Position numbers and translations under genes: made by a program. A DNA stretch of 64,000 nt, taken from positions 533,150-597,149 of the forward strand of contig ML681964.1 of the NCBI GenBank assembly GCA_007922195.1, given 5' to 3'. The notes beneath the pieces were generated by a model, which saw only the letters and a list, made by a program, of their open reading frames with translations, was not told where the DNA came from and made no database searches. This stretch comes from Podocnemis expansa (taxonomy: Eukaryota > Chordata > Testudines > Podocnemididae). Below, piece after piece: positions 12,099 to 23,169 of this stretch (position 1 is the stretch's first letter; each line of letters opens with the position of its first letter).

Positions 12099-13159
12099 AT
12101 CTAACCCAATGGTTCCCCCCAACTAGTGGCCTGGGTGGCCAAAAGTAACCTGTGGGGGCTTTCAAAGTGGCCCGCAGCTCCCTTTCTTCTGACTGCAAAA
12201 AGAAACTGCTGCCTAAGGACCCAGATGGACTGTGTTGCCATGGGGTTACCAGACCAATGCAGGATGTTTTCTGCAGCCAAATGGATGAGAGATAAACACC
12301 CTCCTCCTCCTACCTGTAGCAGGGAGCATGGCTAAGTGCTCCACCTGAGTCCCTGCTGGAGCCAAAGGGGGGGAATCCCCTGGGTAGAGATGGTAGCTAT
12401 TGCCTAGGCAGCCAGGTAGTGTGTGGGGGGCTAAAAGATGCGTTCAGTTTCCCTACTGCAGTCAGGGGCATGGGAGAGCAGTAAGAAAGCAACCTCCTCA
12501 CTGAACTTCCATCTGGCTACAATGGGAGATGGTGGGGGGAGCTGCGATCAGAGTAGCTCTGACCCACCATGCTTGAGGAAGGGCAGAACTCTAAAAATTG
12601 GTGCTTTCACTTACCATGACTTAGCTGCCAGGTCATGTGCTTCATTGTGTAGTGACAGTTACTCATCTACACAAGTGCTTTGTCTGTTAGTGCGTGACAT
12701 ACTGTGAGTAATTTATAGGTGTAAAATAGTGAATGTAAAAATGATCACAATAGCATCAAATGTTCACTTTAAATATGTGAAATAAGCAAGGAGTCCTGTG
12801 GCACTTAAAAACTAACAGATTTATTTACTGCATGAGCTTTTGTGGGAGAAAATCCCAGTTCGTCAAACGCTTTGAAGATATGGGATCAGATCATACTGTA
12901 ACAGCAAATCAAAGCAGTTGTTAAGATTCAAACACTGGGAAACAGCACATAGAGGAAGGTGAGGTGAAATCACCTGTTGTAATGGGAAAAGAATCTATAG
13001 TCACAATTTAATTCTGCTTTTATACAATCGAGTCTGCATATCAATTCCAATTGTGCAGTTTCTCTTTGAAGCCTTGATGTGTTACCCATCTGTTTAAGCA
13101 CAGTTGTTAACAAACAGAGTGATTACAAAGATGTAAGTGCTCAGTTACTGGTTTTTGAA

Positions 13160-13512
13160 AGTTGTGATTTCTGATTTCAGTTTTGTGCCCATTTATTCTT
13201 TTGAGCAGAGGTCGTTCTGTTTGTCCAGTTATAAGGTGTAGGGGCATTCTGGCACATGATAGAATAAATCACATTTATGGATCAGCAGGTAAATGAGCAT
13301 TTGATGGAGTAGCTTGCTTGATTAGGTCCTATGATTGTGTCTTTTGTGTAGATACGTGGGCAAAGTTGGCAACATGGTTTGTTGCAGGGGTATGTGCCTG
13401 CTTTAATGGTTCTGTTGTTAGGTCTGTAGTTGCTGGTGAGTATCTGTTTAAGGTTAGGGTGCTGTCTGTAGGCGAGGAGAAGTCTGTCTCCCAAGGCTTG
13501 AGAGAGTGGGAG
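13160..13512 (-). pseudogene. PLE 2 GIY-YIG endonuclease region (broken)
   Basis: The minus-strand frame ending at 13282 begins 'GDRLLLAYRQHPNLKQIL' and continues to a cysteine cluster 'CNKPCCQLCP', the zinc-binding motif that precedes or lies in PLE GIY-YIG nucleases. After a stop at 13282 the same frame continues with 'INVIYSIMCQNAPTPY', the diverged GIY part, and further stops follow. In intact PLEs this nuclease nicks target DNA to prime reverse transcription. The homologous region on the plus strand is at 32410-32942. A hAT insertion at 13514 separates it from the linker. Confidence 0.75.
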
Positions 13513-13513
13513 G

Positions 13514-13936
13514 CAGAGGTGTCACTTTACCGGGGAAGCACCCGGGGCACCGGCCCAGGCCATGCCCCTGCCAAGAGGCCATGCCCCCCAGCCACAGGCC
13601 ACGCCCCTGGCTGGGGATGGGGCCGGGAGCGGCCTCCACGGTTGTGGGCGGCTGAGCCCCAGATCCCCCACCGGGGACGGGGCTGCTGCGGCCGGGCCTC
13701 GGATCCCCAGCTGGGGACGGGGCCAGGAGCGGCCTACGGGGCCGCTGCTGCAGCGGGTGGCTAGACCCCAGATCCCCAGCCAGGGACAGGGCTGCTGCAG
13801 TGGCAGGCAGCTGGGCCATGGATCTCCAGCCCGATTGATCCGGAGACTGGGAGAGGCAGGGCCCCACCAAACCCGGGGCACTGGTGCTGGGATTCGGGGC
13901 ACGTGCCCCGTGTGCCCGGTGCCAGCAACGCCCCTG
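13514..13936. mobile_element. GC-rich non-autonomous hAT inside PLE 2
   Basis: It starts CAGAGGTGTCAC and ends AACGCCCCTG. GTGGGAGG is duplicated exactly at 13506-13513 and 13937-13944. The 423-bp body is very GC-rich, with tandem variants of 'gatccccagctggggac' and 'ggccatgcccc'. The GC-richness produces long but meaningless open frames on both strands (13318-13960). Confidence 0.9.
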
Positions 13937-14384
13937 GTGGGAGGTCATGTTTTAGAATAGGCTGTAGGTCCTTAAGTATCTGTTGTAGAAGTCTGATTTG
14001 GGGGTTTTATGTGATGACCAATGGTGTTCTGTTGTTTTCATTCTTGGGCTTCTCCTATAGTAGTTGACTTCAGGGTACCTGCCTGGCTTTGTCTATCTGC
14101 CTTTTTTTTTTTTTTTTTTTTTTTACTTATACAGGTGAATACTGTAGTTTTAAGAATGCTTGGTAGAGATCCTGAAGGTGTCTGTCTCTGGCTGAGGAAT
14201 CAGAACAAATGTGGTTATTTCTTAGCACTTGTCTCTACACAATGGATCATGTGGTGTGTTTTGGATGAAAGCTCAAGGGATGTAGATAACTATACAGATC
14301 AGTAGGTTTTTGGTATAGGGTGGTATTTATGCATCCCTCCCTAATTCGTACTGTACTCAGAAGTGGCTTTTGGGGTAGGTGAAG

Positions 14385-14998
14385 CAGATGCCTAGAGCCC
14401 TGGAAACCTGCGGATATCCGCCTTATATCCGCATCTGCAGATACAACACGGATATCTGCGGACCATTTCTTGCGGATGCAGATCGGATATGGATCCACAT
14501 ATTTTTATCTGCCCAGAGCTAGAGCCCTGCAAATATGCGGATATCTGTGGATATCCGCATTATATCCGCATCTGCGGATACAACACGGATATCCATGGAC
14601 CATTTCTTGCAGATGCAGATGGGATATGGATCCACTTATTTGTATCCATGCAGGGCTCTACAGATGCCTGCCTTGGGCCCCAAGCAGTAAGGGGCCCCTT
14701 CACCTGTTCCAAAAGCCATGTCTGCCTCTCATTCTGCAGGATATATGGCAGGCAGCTGGGGCCAGTATTGGGGCCCCTGGCAGGGTACCAGGACCACAGG
14801 GGTCTGGCTGTGGGAAGCTGGGGTTGCGGGTGGGGCTGGGGGGTTCAGGGCCTGAGGCGGCATGCTGGGGTGGCAAGAGGGGAAGGTGAGGTGAGGGGAG
14901 ATGGGGCCATCCAGATGGCTGGGGCTGCCGGTGGGGATACTGTAGGGGGCCCCACAATGGGCCTTTGCCCAGGGCCCCATATAGCTTAAGGCTGCCTC
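14385..14998. mobile_element. Candidate hAT derivative in PLE 2, host of a nested hAT dimer
   Basis: The PLE linker text stops at about 14384 and resumes near 14999 ('tagtgtccagaaagtgg'). The block starts CAGATGCCTGCCTTGGGCCCC once the inner element is removed, and ends with 'gggcccc...aaggctgcctctaactg', an imperfect inverted match of the type used by reptile hATs. No clean 8-bp duplication was found, so the class is tentative. Outside the inner element it is about 340 bp and has no gene. The minus-strand frame 14700-15380 is a chimera of this block and the RT. Confidence 0.55.
14393..14660. mobile_element. Tandem-dimer hAT with GGATATCC palindromes
   Basis: The element starts TAGAGCCCTGG and ends TGCAGGGCTCTA. 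CAGATGCC is duplicated exactly at 14385-14392 and 14661-14668. Inside are two head-to-tail units (14393-14519 and 14520-14660), each beginning TAGAGCCCT and each rich in 'gcggatatccgc' palindromes. The second unit has the better preserved ends. There is no coding capacity. It is the innermost level of a four-deep nest. Confidence 0.88.
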
Positions 14999-14999
14999 T

Positions 15000-16604
15000 A
15001 ACTGTAGTGTCCAGAAAGTGGATCTCCTGTGTGGAGTGTTCTAGGTTAAGTTTGATAGTGGCATGGAAATTGTTGAAATCTCTGTGGAATTCTTCAAGGG
15101 CATCGCTATCATGGGTCCAGATGATGAAGTTGTTATCAGTGTAACGTAAGGAGAGGAGAGGTGATTTGGGATGAGACTTGAGGAAATGTTCTAAGCTGCC
15201 CTTAAAAATGTTGGCATATTGTGGGGCCATGCAGGTATCTATAGCAATGCCATTAACTTGAAGGTATAAATTATCCTCAAAATCTGAAATGGTGGTGGGT
15301 GAGCACAAAGTCACAAAGTTCAGCGACAAGGTGTGCTGTGGCATCATCTGGAATGGTTCTTCTAATAGCTTGCAATCCATCTTTGTGTGGGATGTTTGTA
15401 TAAAGAGCTTCTATGTCCACAGTGGCCAGGATGGTGTTTTCTGGAAGCTCAGCAATTGATTGGATTTTCCTCAGGAAGTCCATGATATCTTGAAGATACT
15501 TAGGAGTGTTGATAGCATATAGGGTCTGAGGAAGGAGTTCACATAGCCCAGGGATCAGCAACACATGCTCAGTGAGCCACCTGTGGCTCCCCGACCATCC
15601 CCTTCTGGCTTCCTGGAAATCTCCTCCAGGTATTCAAGTGTGCTCTGGGGACTCCTGACTGGCCCCAGCATCGTGGCCAAAGCAGGGGTGCTGGGGTCGC
15701 CTCAACCCTCCCACCACAACCACATGAGCCAGAAGCAGCCCAGCAGCCACGCCACAGCCCCTAGTGCTGGCAGGGGGTGTATGGGTGGCGCACACTCCTG
15801 CTGTCCATCCCTCCACTGGAGGGGTGGAGCAGCGCTGCCCTGCCTACCCCCAGCTGGCATCTCTCCCAAGAGCAGCTGGCAGAGGGCTGCAGCTTGTGGA
15901 GACAGGGCCCTGGAATGGCCTGCTCCATGGAATTCAGGCCACTTCGACCCAGATACTTGGCCCCGAATAGAGGCTGCCTCACCCCCAGGCCCTGGATTGG
16001 GCCTGTTCAGTCCTGGGGTGATTGGGTCAAAGCAGCCTAAATCTGTGGAGTGGGCCATTCCAGGGCCCCACCTCTGCAAGCTGCAGCTCTCTGCTGGCCG
16101 CTCTTCAGAGGGGTGGCCAGCTGGGGGTAGGCAGGGCAGCAATACTCTACCCCACCAGTGGAGGGAGGGATGGAGGGAGCACGTGCTACCCGCGCACATA
16201 CACCTGCCAGCACCAGGGGCTGTGGCGCAGCTACTGGGCTGGCTCGGGCTCATGCAGTTGTGGTGGGAGGGTGGGGGGAAATGGCTCTTCTGCTCTGTAG
16301 GGTTGCTAACACCTGACTTAGCCAAATAAGCCTGCTGTAAGAGTGCAAATGCTCAAGATGATGTGGCATCCAGGCTTTTCTTTTTTATGGATTTTTGACA
16401 GTAGATAGAATATCCCTGCTCAGTATCTGTTAGTATGTGTGTCTTTATTAGTTCCTGTGTTGCCTCAGAGTTTCTTGAGTGGGTGGTGGAGTTCCTTTTG
16501 GTATTCTTCAGTGGGGTCAGAGAAAAGCAGATTTGATTGTGTGAAAGCAGGATTAAATCGTGACTATGGATTCCTCTCCCATTACAACAGGTGATTGACT
16601 TCAC
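15000..16604 (-). pseudogene. PLE 2 reverse transcriptase (interrupted by a hAT)
   Basis: On the minus strand the frame 16604-16353 gives the N-terminal part ('ELIKTHILTDTEQGYSIY'). After the hAT at 15549-16315 the frame ending at 15277 contains 'TILATVDIEALYTNIPHKDG', the PLE-type RT motif with its catalytic Asp. The next frame includes 'GIAIDTCMAPQYANIF', the motif-B equivalent, and 'LRYTDNNFIIW', which aligns with the YxDD region and reads YTDN, so the second Asp is replaced. Two frames overlap at 15277-15380, showing a frameshift. In intact elements this enzyme copies element RNA at the nicked target. Here it cannot be functional. Confidence 0.85.
15549..16315. mobile_element. Non-autonomous hAT (CAGGGRTCAGCAACM ends) inside the PLE 2 RT
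   Basis: It starts CAGGGATCAGCAACAC and ends GGTTGCTAACACCTG. Flanks are ACATAGCC (15541-15548) and ACTTAGCC (16316-16323), 7 of 8 matching. The 767-bp body is GC-rich and contains diverged inverted segments, giving spurious frames of up to 254 codons on both strands. The element at 23800-25999 belongs to the same family by its ends. Confidence 0.88.
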
Positions 16605-16867
16605 CTTCCTTTATGTGCTGTTTCCCAGTGTTTGAATCTTAACAACTGCTTTGATTTGCTGTTACAGTATGATCTGATCCCATGACTTACGCTCCCCTGC
16701 ATTTATTTTCCTCCCATTCTGTAAGTTTTCCCCATCTTCAAAGCATCTGATGAAGTGAGATTTTCTCCCATGAAAGTTCATGTGATAAATAAGTTTGTTA
16801 GTTTTTAAGTGCCACGGGACTCCTTGCTTATTTTGCTGACCTAGACTAACACTGCTACCCATTTGGA
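16500..16867 (+). repeat. Inverted copy of the PLE tail at the 5' end of PLE 2
   Basis: Read on the plus strand this is a full PLE tail: 'cccattacaacaggtgatt', 'ctgtttcccagtgtttgaat', 'catctgatgaagtgagatt', 'gccacgggactccttgc', ending 'cccatttggaac'. It is the reverse complement of the left tail of the same element (12780-13045), apart from about 60 bp missing on the left. Together the two arms form terminal inverted repeats of roughly 300 bp around a coding body that reads from right to left. Both arms lie within one target duplication. Confidence 0.8.
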
Positions 16868-17237
16868 ACTTTAAATGTGTAGCAATTTGCAGACTTTAGT
16901 GTATAGATCAACACCTTGTTTATGAGTTGATATACTGGTGGCCCTTCAGGGTTGTAAAAATAGTATTTGTAGCCCTTGAGCCAAAAAGGATGGAAATCAC
17001 TGGTCTAACCTATCTTTTAATTATTAAATGCTAGAATTCTTTTGTTTGTTAGAGAGCAGGATGAACACCACTTTACTGTGATCTCCTACGCTATCATACA
17101 GTGACACCAATAATATCACTTTTTCCAACTATGGGGCTGGGAGTTTGAGTGGCTGTCTGCTATTGCTGCACAGGGGGCTTAGAAAAGCTAACTGCAGTTT
17201 AAACATTTTAAAATACAGTTCCCAGTTATTACTTGGC

Positions 17238-17600
17238 AAGAATGGAAGGTTACTTACCAGTAAACATCTTTCTTTGAGATGAGGTGCTCACATATGTTCT
17301 GAAACAGGTGTTTACGTGCCACAGTGTATGGATGCCCAGAAGCTTTTTGCCCTCGCCTGTCTCTGTAGGGTCAGTGGCCAACGCCCCCTCTGTACTGCAC
17401 ATCTGTGCGGTATAGAAGGTGGCCGTGTCCCTGCCCCCTCTTCAGTTCCTTCTTTCTGCTAACTCTGAAAAGCAGGGACGGAGGGAGGGTATGGAATGTA
17501 TGTGAGCAGCCCATCTTGAAGAAGGATGTTTACTGGTAAGTAACCTTCCATTCTTCTTCGAGCGCTGCTCACATCCATTCTGAAACAGGTGACTACAACC
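17238..17600. repeat. DIRS-A left terminal repeat and internal complementary region
   Basis: 17238-17480 is the outer terminal repeat ('aagaatggaaggttactta' outward end). At about 17505-17600 comes a segment whose first part is the reverse complement of the outer end ('gtaagtaaccttccattctt'). Its second part matches the opposite end of the element ('cttcgagcgctgctcacatcc'). This joined complement of both ends is the internal complementary region that DIRS elements are thought to use to close a circular DNA intermediate. Confidence 0.8.
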
Positions 17601-17623
17601 CGTACCTAGGATGGTGGGTGGAA

Positions 17624-18780
17624 TTAAGGTTTCCCCACTCTAAGGATGGCTCTGCCCAAGACTGCCTCATCTTTTGGCTGCTGGACAATTGCGTAAAGTG
17701 ATGTGAAAGTATGCACTGAGGACCAGGTCAGTGCTCTGCAGATCTTCTGGATCAGGACTTGGGCGAGAACTGCCATGGAGGATGCTTGCACTCTGTTTGA
17801 ATGCCCCCTGATCCTTCCTTGGAGGGGAATGTTTGCTCTTTGGTAGCAGTCCTTATTACAGTTTGTAATCCAGGATGAAATACATTGAGTCATTACTGGC
17901 TGTCCCCTCATGTGCTCAGCAACTGTGACGAACAGCTGTGTTGTTCTGCAAAGTGGCCTGGTTTGCTCTATATAGACCTCAAGTGCCCTTTTAACATTTA
18001 GGGTGTGCCACTTTTTTTGGTTCTTCATGACCTGCGGGTCCAGGAAGAAGGCCGGTAGGCAGATGTCCTGATTCACATGGTAGGGGGACACCACATTATG
18101 TAGGAAGGTCAGGTGTGGCTGAAGTTGCACCTTGTCCATGTGAAAGACCATGTATGGGGGTTCTGAAAAGAGGGCTCAACTCTGAGACCTGTCAGGCTGA
18201 GGTGATAGCCACCTTCCATGAGAAAACTAATAAAGTGCTAAGGGGCTCATATGGCAGTTTTGTGAGTCCTTCTAGCACCAGGTTTAAGTCTTATTGGGTC
18301 ACTAGTTCCCCAGATTTGGGGGTAAAGTCTTTCTATGCCTTTCAGGAACCTCAAAGTTGTGGGATGAGAGAAAGGAGTTATTCCACCAAAAGTAATGTGC
18401 AAGGCCAAAATTGCTGCCAAGTGCACTCAGAGATGGAACCGTAAGGCCCTTCTCCTTTAGGCTAAGGAGGTACTCCAGTATTGATCTGATTAGGGTGGAC
18501 TTGGGGTCCTCTCAGTTTTCCTGGGCCCAAAGGGAGAAGTGTTTCCATTTGGCACTGTAAGTGGCTCTCATGGAAGTTTTCCTGCTCTTGGTCAGGACCC
18601 TTTGCACTTTTTCTGAGCATGCCATCTCACTATGTTCAGCCATGCAGCCTCCACCCTGTCAGGTGCAATACTCCTGGGTCTGGGTGGTGCAAGCAGCTGG
18701 AGTTCTGTGTGAGCAGGTCCTCCATGAGCTGAAGTGTCATGGGTGGGGCTATTAGGAGGTCTAATAGGATGGTATATCAC
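17624..18780 (-). pseudogene. DIRS-A tyrosine recombinase (broken)
   Basis: The C-terminal 175 codons (18151-17624) are open and include the catalytic HxxR as 'HSNR', then 'LTWSSVHTFTSLY' with the Trp that replaces the second His and the nucleophile Tyr. The upstream part (18780-18150) is distributed over several frames with stops, and the first catalytic Arg region is not intact. By family knowledge this enzyme joins the circular cDNA to the genome without target duplication. The intact relative is at 57410-58867. Confidence 0.8.
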
Positions 18781-20480
18781 AGTTGGTGAGGCCAGGTCAG
18801 GGCTATTAGAATTATGTCTGCTTTGTCCCTTTGATCTTTGATAGGACCCTCTGGATCACTGGGATAGGGGGAAAAGTATAGAGAAGTACACTCTTCCAGT
18901 CTATCAGGAGGGCATCTGAACTTGATCCGCTCTCCGTCCCTCAGAGAGAACACAATCAATTGCACTTGCAGTTCACTCGTGAAGCAAATAGGTCCATCTG
19001 GGGTTGACACCAGAGCCTGAAGAGATGATCCGTCACCTCTGCGTGGAGGGACCACTCATGTTGGAAGAGGAAGTGCCTGCTTAGTGTGTCCGCCCGAGAG
19101 TTTCTTGCCCCTGGTAGCTGGGAAGCCATTGGGGTTTAAACTGTGCCTCAGTGCCAGGACCCACAGGTGGGATGCCTGCTCACACAGAGCAGGTGACCGG
19201 GCTCCCCCGTGACGCTTGATATAGAACATTGCTGTAGTATTGTCTGTCAGTACATGGATTGCCTTCCCCTCTATCTTGTCTAGGAAGGCCATCCATGCTA
19301 GGCAGATCGCTCTTAGTTCCTTCACATTTATGTGAAGTGTTCTGTCCTCCTGTTGCCATGTCCTGTTGGTGGACTGGCCCCCCATGATGTGGGCCCCCCA
19401 CCCCTGTTCCAACACATCCATGATCAGAGTGATTGAGGCGCTCTGGACGTCAAATGGGACCCCCTTGCATGCAGACTCGTGGTCCTGGCATACCCTTAAT
19501 TGGTTCAGCACCCCCTTCAGGATAGTAACCATCTGGTTCAGGGAGTGACAGTGTTCATGGAAGGTTACTGTCAGCCACGTTGCAGGGGCCTCATGTGTAG
19601 GCGGCCTGTCTTTATCACATAGGTAGAGGCCGCCATGTGGCCTAGCAACTGTAGGCAGCACATCGTGGTGGATGCTGGAGTGCGCCTCAGCTCTAAAATG
19701 ATGGCAGATATGGACCAAAACCTCAATAGGAAAAGTGAGGCCCTTGCTCTTACTGAATCTAGCTCAGCCCCTATAAACTCTATTCTCATTGAGGGGGAGA
19801 GCTTTGATTTTTCTAAGTTTAGCAGGAGGCCTCATTTGTTGCACATATGGCTTCTGGTTATGTGCACATTGTGATGGACCTGTTGTTTGGACCTTCCCCT
19901 TAATAACCAGTCATCCAGGTATGGGTATATCCTGACTCCCTGTTTTCTCAGATGAGCTGCTACCGCCGCAATGCATTTTGTGTCATCTAGGGGCCAGCAA
20001 GAGGCTGAAGGGGAGACCAGTGAACTGAAAATGGTTCCTGCTCACCACAAACTGGAGGAATCTTCTGTGTCCTTGCTTTATCAAGATATTGAAGTATGCG
20101 TCCTTCAAATCGAGGGCCACAAATCAATCCCCAGGGTCTAAGGAGGAAATGATCTGAGATAGGGATGCCATTCGGAACTTTCTTTAAGTGTTTGTTCAGG
20201 GCCCTGAGGTCCAGAATGGATCTTAGGCCTCCGCTTGCTTTTGGGACCAGGAAGTAGCAGGAGTAGAAGCCTTTCCCTTACTCCCTTGTTGTGACTTCTT
20301 CTATTGCCTGCAGAGTCAGAAGCCTTTGGCACTCCTGTTCTAGTAGGGCTTCGTGGGAGGGGTCCCCACTGCTGTACTTAGGGGGTGGTTTTCAATCCTG
20401 AGGTCTGGATCTGAACTGGATGGAGAAGCCTTGAGAGACCGTGTCTGGAATTCAGCGGTCTGATGTGATTTTGGCTCATT
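18780..20480 (-). pseudogene. DIRS-A reverse transcriptase, RNase H and methylase-like region (broken)
   Basis: Near 19905-19935 the minus strand encodes 'RIYPYLDDWLL', the RT active-site YxDD. The frame 19789-19571 continues with 'RIEFIGAELDSV', the connection region. The frame 19718-19056 holds RNase H: 'LIMDVLEQGWGAH', 'HINVKELRAI' and 'HVLTDNTTAMFYI', with the Asp, Glu and Asp residues of the catalytic set. Downstream the methylase-like part is fragmentary. Frames switch several times, so it is inactive. Confidence 0.82.
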
Positions 20481-22994
20481 GGTGAACGAACGGGCCTACG
20501 AGGTCCCTGAAATGGTGGAGTCTGGTTGATGGTGCTGCTGGCACAAGCCTCGATTGAGAGGTCAAAACCTCTGCTCTCTGGTAGGGAAGGTGGAAACTGT
20601 TGTTTCCCTGGCTGTGCTTGTGTGTTCCCCTGAAGCGTAAGGTCCATCCACCCCTGCTCCTGTCCCTATCCCCACTCCTGTAGGGGAGCTGGGAGGGCTG
20701 GAAGGACCATTGCCAGGAGCCCTGTTGTTGTTGCTGATGCTGATGTTGTTGTTGCTGATGCTGATGTGGCTGCAGCTGGGGCTGTTGCTGGCAGAAGGAG
20801 CACCTGCTTTTCTGCGGGGTATACATGCCTAGTGATCTTAGGGTGGCACATGACTCTTTCATTCCATGCAGCTTGGAATTCATTGACTCTGCGAATGGCA
20901 GTAGTCTCTTGAAAGGGAGGTCTTGAATGGACTGCTGCATCTGTGGTGATAGTCCCAAGCCCTGCAACCAGGCAGCCTTGTGCGTGGTGACCACTGGTGC
21001 CACCCCTCAGCTTGCCATATCTTTGGCATCCCAGGCAGTCAGGAGCACATCCCACACAGCCAGGAGACCCTCCTCCACTAAGGTGTTGTAGTCCTGGGAG
21101 TGGTCGGAGGGGATGAGGTCCCTGAACATCTCCATGGCCTTCCATAGTGTGAACATGTACCTGCTCATGAGAGCCTGGTGATTCGCGATATGCAGCTGTA
21201 GGGCTGTAGTGCCATACATCTTCCTGCGAAAGAAGTCAAGCTTTTTGGCCTCTTTTTTTTGGTGTGACAGCTGGTTGGCCCTGCCGTTCCCACTGGTTCA
21301 CCACATCTACCACCAGGGAGCCCAAGGTTGGATGGTTAAAGAGGAAGCTGAACTTGTCCATGGGGATGTGGTACTTCCTCTCTGCCCCTTTGAGTACCGG
21401 GGGATTCGAAGGTGGAGTTTTCCACCTAGCCTGGGCGATCTTGAGGACACCCTCATGCAGTGGGACCACCACTCTGGCTGGAGGAGTTGTGTCGCCTACA
21501 TCGAAGAGCGGGTCAAAGTTCTGCCTGACCACCTCGATTTGCAGGTCAAGGTTTGTAGCCATGCACCTTAACAGTTCTTGCTGGCCATGAGGGTCTTCCC
21601 TAAATGACAGGGATCTGTGACACATGGCTTTGTCAGGCAGCAATGATGACATAACCCGTGAGGTACTGAGGTGGGAGCTGGATTGTCCTGCCCCAGGGTG
21701 TGAATCCTCCTCAGACACCGCCGTGAACAAGGATCTACTGGGAGAGGTAGGCCTTGATGAGCCTGGGGACTCCCTGGTGCCCCAGTCAGTCCACTGCACT
21801 CACCAGTTTTTAAAAGTTCTCAGTGCCGAGTCCCATGCAGAGGTCACTTGGCCTTGTGACCCATCCTGGTCAGAATCCCTATGCCGGGAGGGCCTTGGTG
21901 AATGGCCTCTCTTGTGGGACAGCACCAATAAGGTATTGTGCAGCAAAGTCGGCACTGCAGCAGTCGGTGCCAGGACCTGGACCCAAGAGTTCCTGTGCTG
22001 GGAGGGTGTTGAACGGCACTTCCTCCTGCGCTTACCTGCTGTCTTGAAGGTGGTCAGTGCCAGCGTCAGCAGTGTTGACGGCCGACTGCATTAGTGCTGA
22101 GCATCAGAGTCCTCCAACAGACCTGATTTGGACCTGGTGCAGCGAGGTTTTTGTGACGACACTAAGGAATGGTCCCGTTGGCAGGTCTCTTGGGAGAAGC
22201 AAAAGTAGTCCCTGTCATTGCCATACTCAGACTCTGAGGAGAGGGGAAAAGAGGCTCTTTTCAGAGGAGCAGTATGCAAAGAGTCCCCTAAGCGAGGTGA
22301 AGGGGACCATTGTGTCCTCGTTGCCAATCGCCCCCAGGGAGGTGTTCCAGAGAGCTCGGAGTGGGCTCTTGGGGTCCCTGTGCAGTGCCTTGTTGGTTGC
22401 CTGGTCAAGCCACCTCCTCCCATGCTGAGGGGGTCGGCTCATGCACCAAGCCAGACCAGGCCTTGAAGAGGAGGGTGGTTTTCCACTGGACACCGCCGGC
22501 CTCAGTGGGATGGGGGTCAGTAGGTGCAGGAGAGCCTTAGCAGCCTTGAAGGCCTCTGGTGTTGATGGGATCAGGAGGGACTCAGGCCTCTGAAATGCTG
22601 AGGGTCCTGGTGCTGGTGATCCTGACCTGTGCCGATGGTGCTGCTTTCCCTTGGCCTGGGCCCCAGAGGTGGTCTATGAGCCCAAATGGGGCTTCTTTGG
22701 CTTCCTGGATGGGGAGCAGTGCAGGGGATGGGCCAGTGGCAAATGGGCTCTCGGCACTGTGCCTTTCTGTGCCAGAGCAGGCATGCTTGGCACCAGCGTG
22801 GGTCGCAGGGCCTCTTCAAGCGCCATGGAGCAAAGGCTCTGATCCTGCTCCTTCTGGTTCCTAGGTTTGAAGTACTTACAAATTTGGCATTTGCTGGTCC
22901 TGTGGGACTCTCATAGGCACTTCAGGCACCTATCATGTGGCTCACTGAGTGGAAAGGCTTTGCTGCAGCTCATGCAGGGCTTGAAGCCCGGCAT
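20480..22994 (-). pseudogene. DIRS-A gag-like protein (broken)
   Basis: Translation from the ATG at 22994-22992 gives a Cys/His cluster, C-x2-C-x12-C-x2-C-x4-H ('FKPCMSCSKAF' then 'CLKCL'), interrupted by a TGA after 'CLKCL'. The central conserved part is in the frame ending at 21236 ('GSLVVDVVNQWERQGQP') and continues in the frames at 21219-21007 and 21003-20476. It ends in a Gln/His-rich tail. The corresponding regions of copies B and C are at 44294-46370 and 53802-55932. The function is presumed nucleic-acid binding or particle formation. Confidence 0.78.
20712..20795. repeat. Trinucleotide-rich tract coding Gln/His in DIRS-A gag
   Basis: Runs of 'ttgttgttgctgatgctgatg' type triplets recur twice, and on the coding (minus) strand they read as CAG, CAA and CAT codons. 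The product is an alternating Q/H tract of about 25 residues. It is not seen in copies B or C, so it probably expanded by slippage in this lineage. Confidence 0.8.
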
Positions 22995-23169
22995 GGATGT
23001 ATCAGTGCTGGCGCACATGGAGCCTTCATGCGAAGGGGATGTTGAATCATCAGCGCATTCAGAACCTTGTGGCAAGATGGATATGAATAAGTTTTCTCAA
23101 CTAAGCATCCATGAAGTTTGACAAAAATGGACGAAAAGACAGGCTCTTGCTGAAAAACACGAGCGGGCA

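Larger units (their letters stand above)
12780..16867 (-). mobile_element. Penelope-like retroelement (PLE 2) with inverted tails at both ends
   Basis: It is flanked by ACTTTAAATATGTG (12766-12779) and ACTTTAAATGTG (16868-16879), a 12-14 bp target duplication with a 2-base indel. The coding order on the minus strand is reverse transcriptase (about 16604-15000), linker, then GIY-YIG endonuclease (about 13494-13160), then the 3' tail (13045-12780). The right end is an inverted copy of that tail (about 16500-16867). Three hATs sit inside (13514, 14385 with an inner one, 15549), and there is a T23 run at 14102-14124. Frames are broken by stops and insertions, so it is defective. The RT/GIY-YIG combination is the hallmark of Penelope-like elements (Neptune-type in vertebrates, by family knowledge). 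Confidence 0.85.
12107..17002. mobile_element. hAT element that hosts a nested Penelope-like element
   Basis: The left end CAATGGTTCCCCCC follows ATCTAACC (12099-12106). The right end GGAAATCACTG precedes GTCTAACC (17003-17010), so 7 of 8 duplication bases match. The hAT itself is about 0.8 kb (12107-12779 and 16868-17002). Its outer sequence includes 'agtggcccgcagctcc' on the left and 'ggtggcccttcagggttg' on the right, in the style of other reptile hAT derivatives. No transposase frame is visible. The remaining 4.1 kb is the PLE insertion and everything nested in that. Confidence 0.75.

Noticed and set aside
13318..13960. Frames of 126-164 codons on both strands
   Set aside because: Composed of the GC-rich hAT 13514-13936 fused to PLE endonuclease DNA.
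15565..16329. 254-codon plus-strand frame and its minus-strand partner of 207 codons
   Set aside because: Both lie inside the GC-rich hAT at 15549-16315, overlap each other, cross its right end and have no family features. Low stop density is due to GC content.
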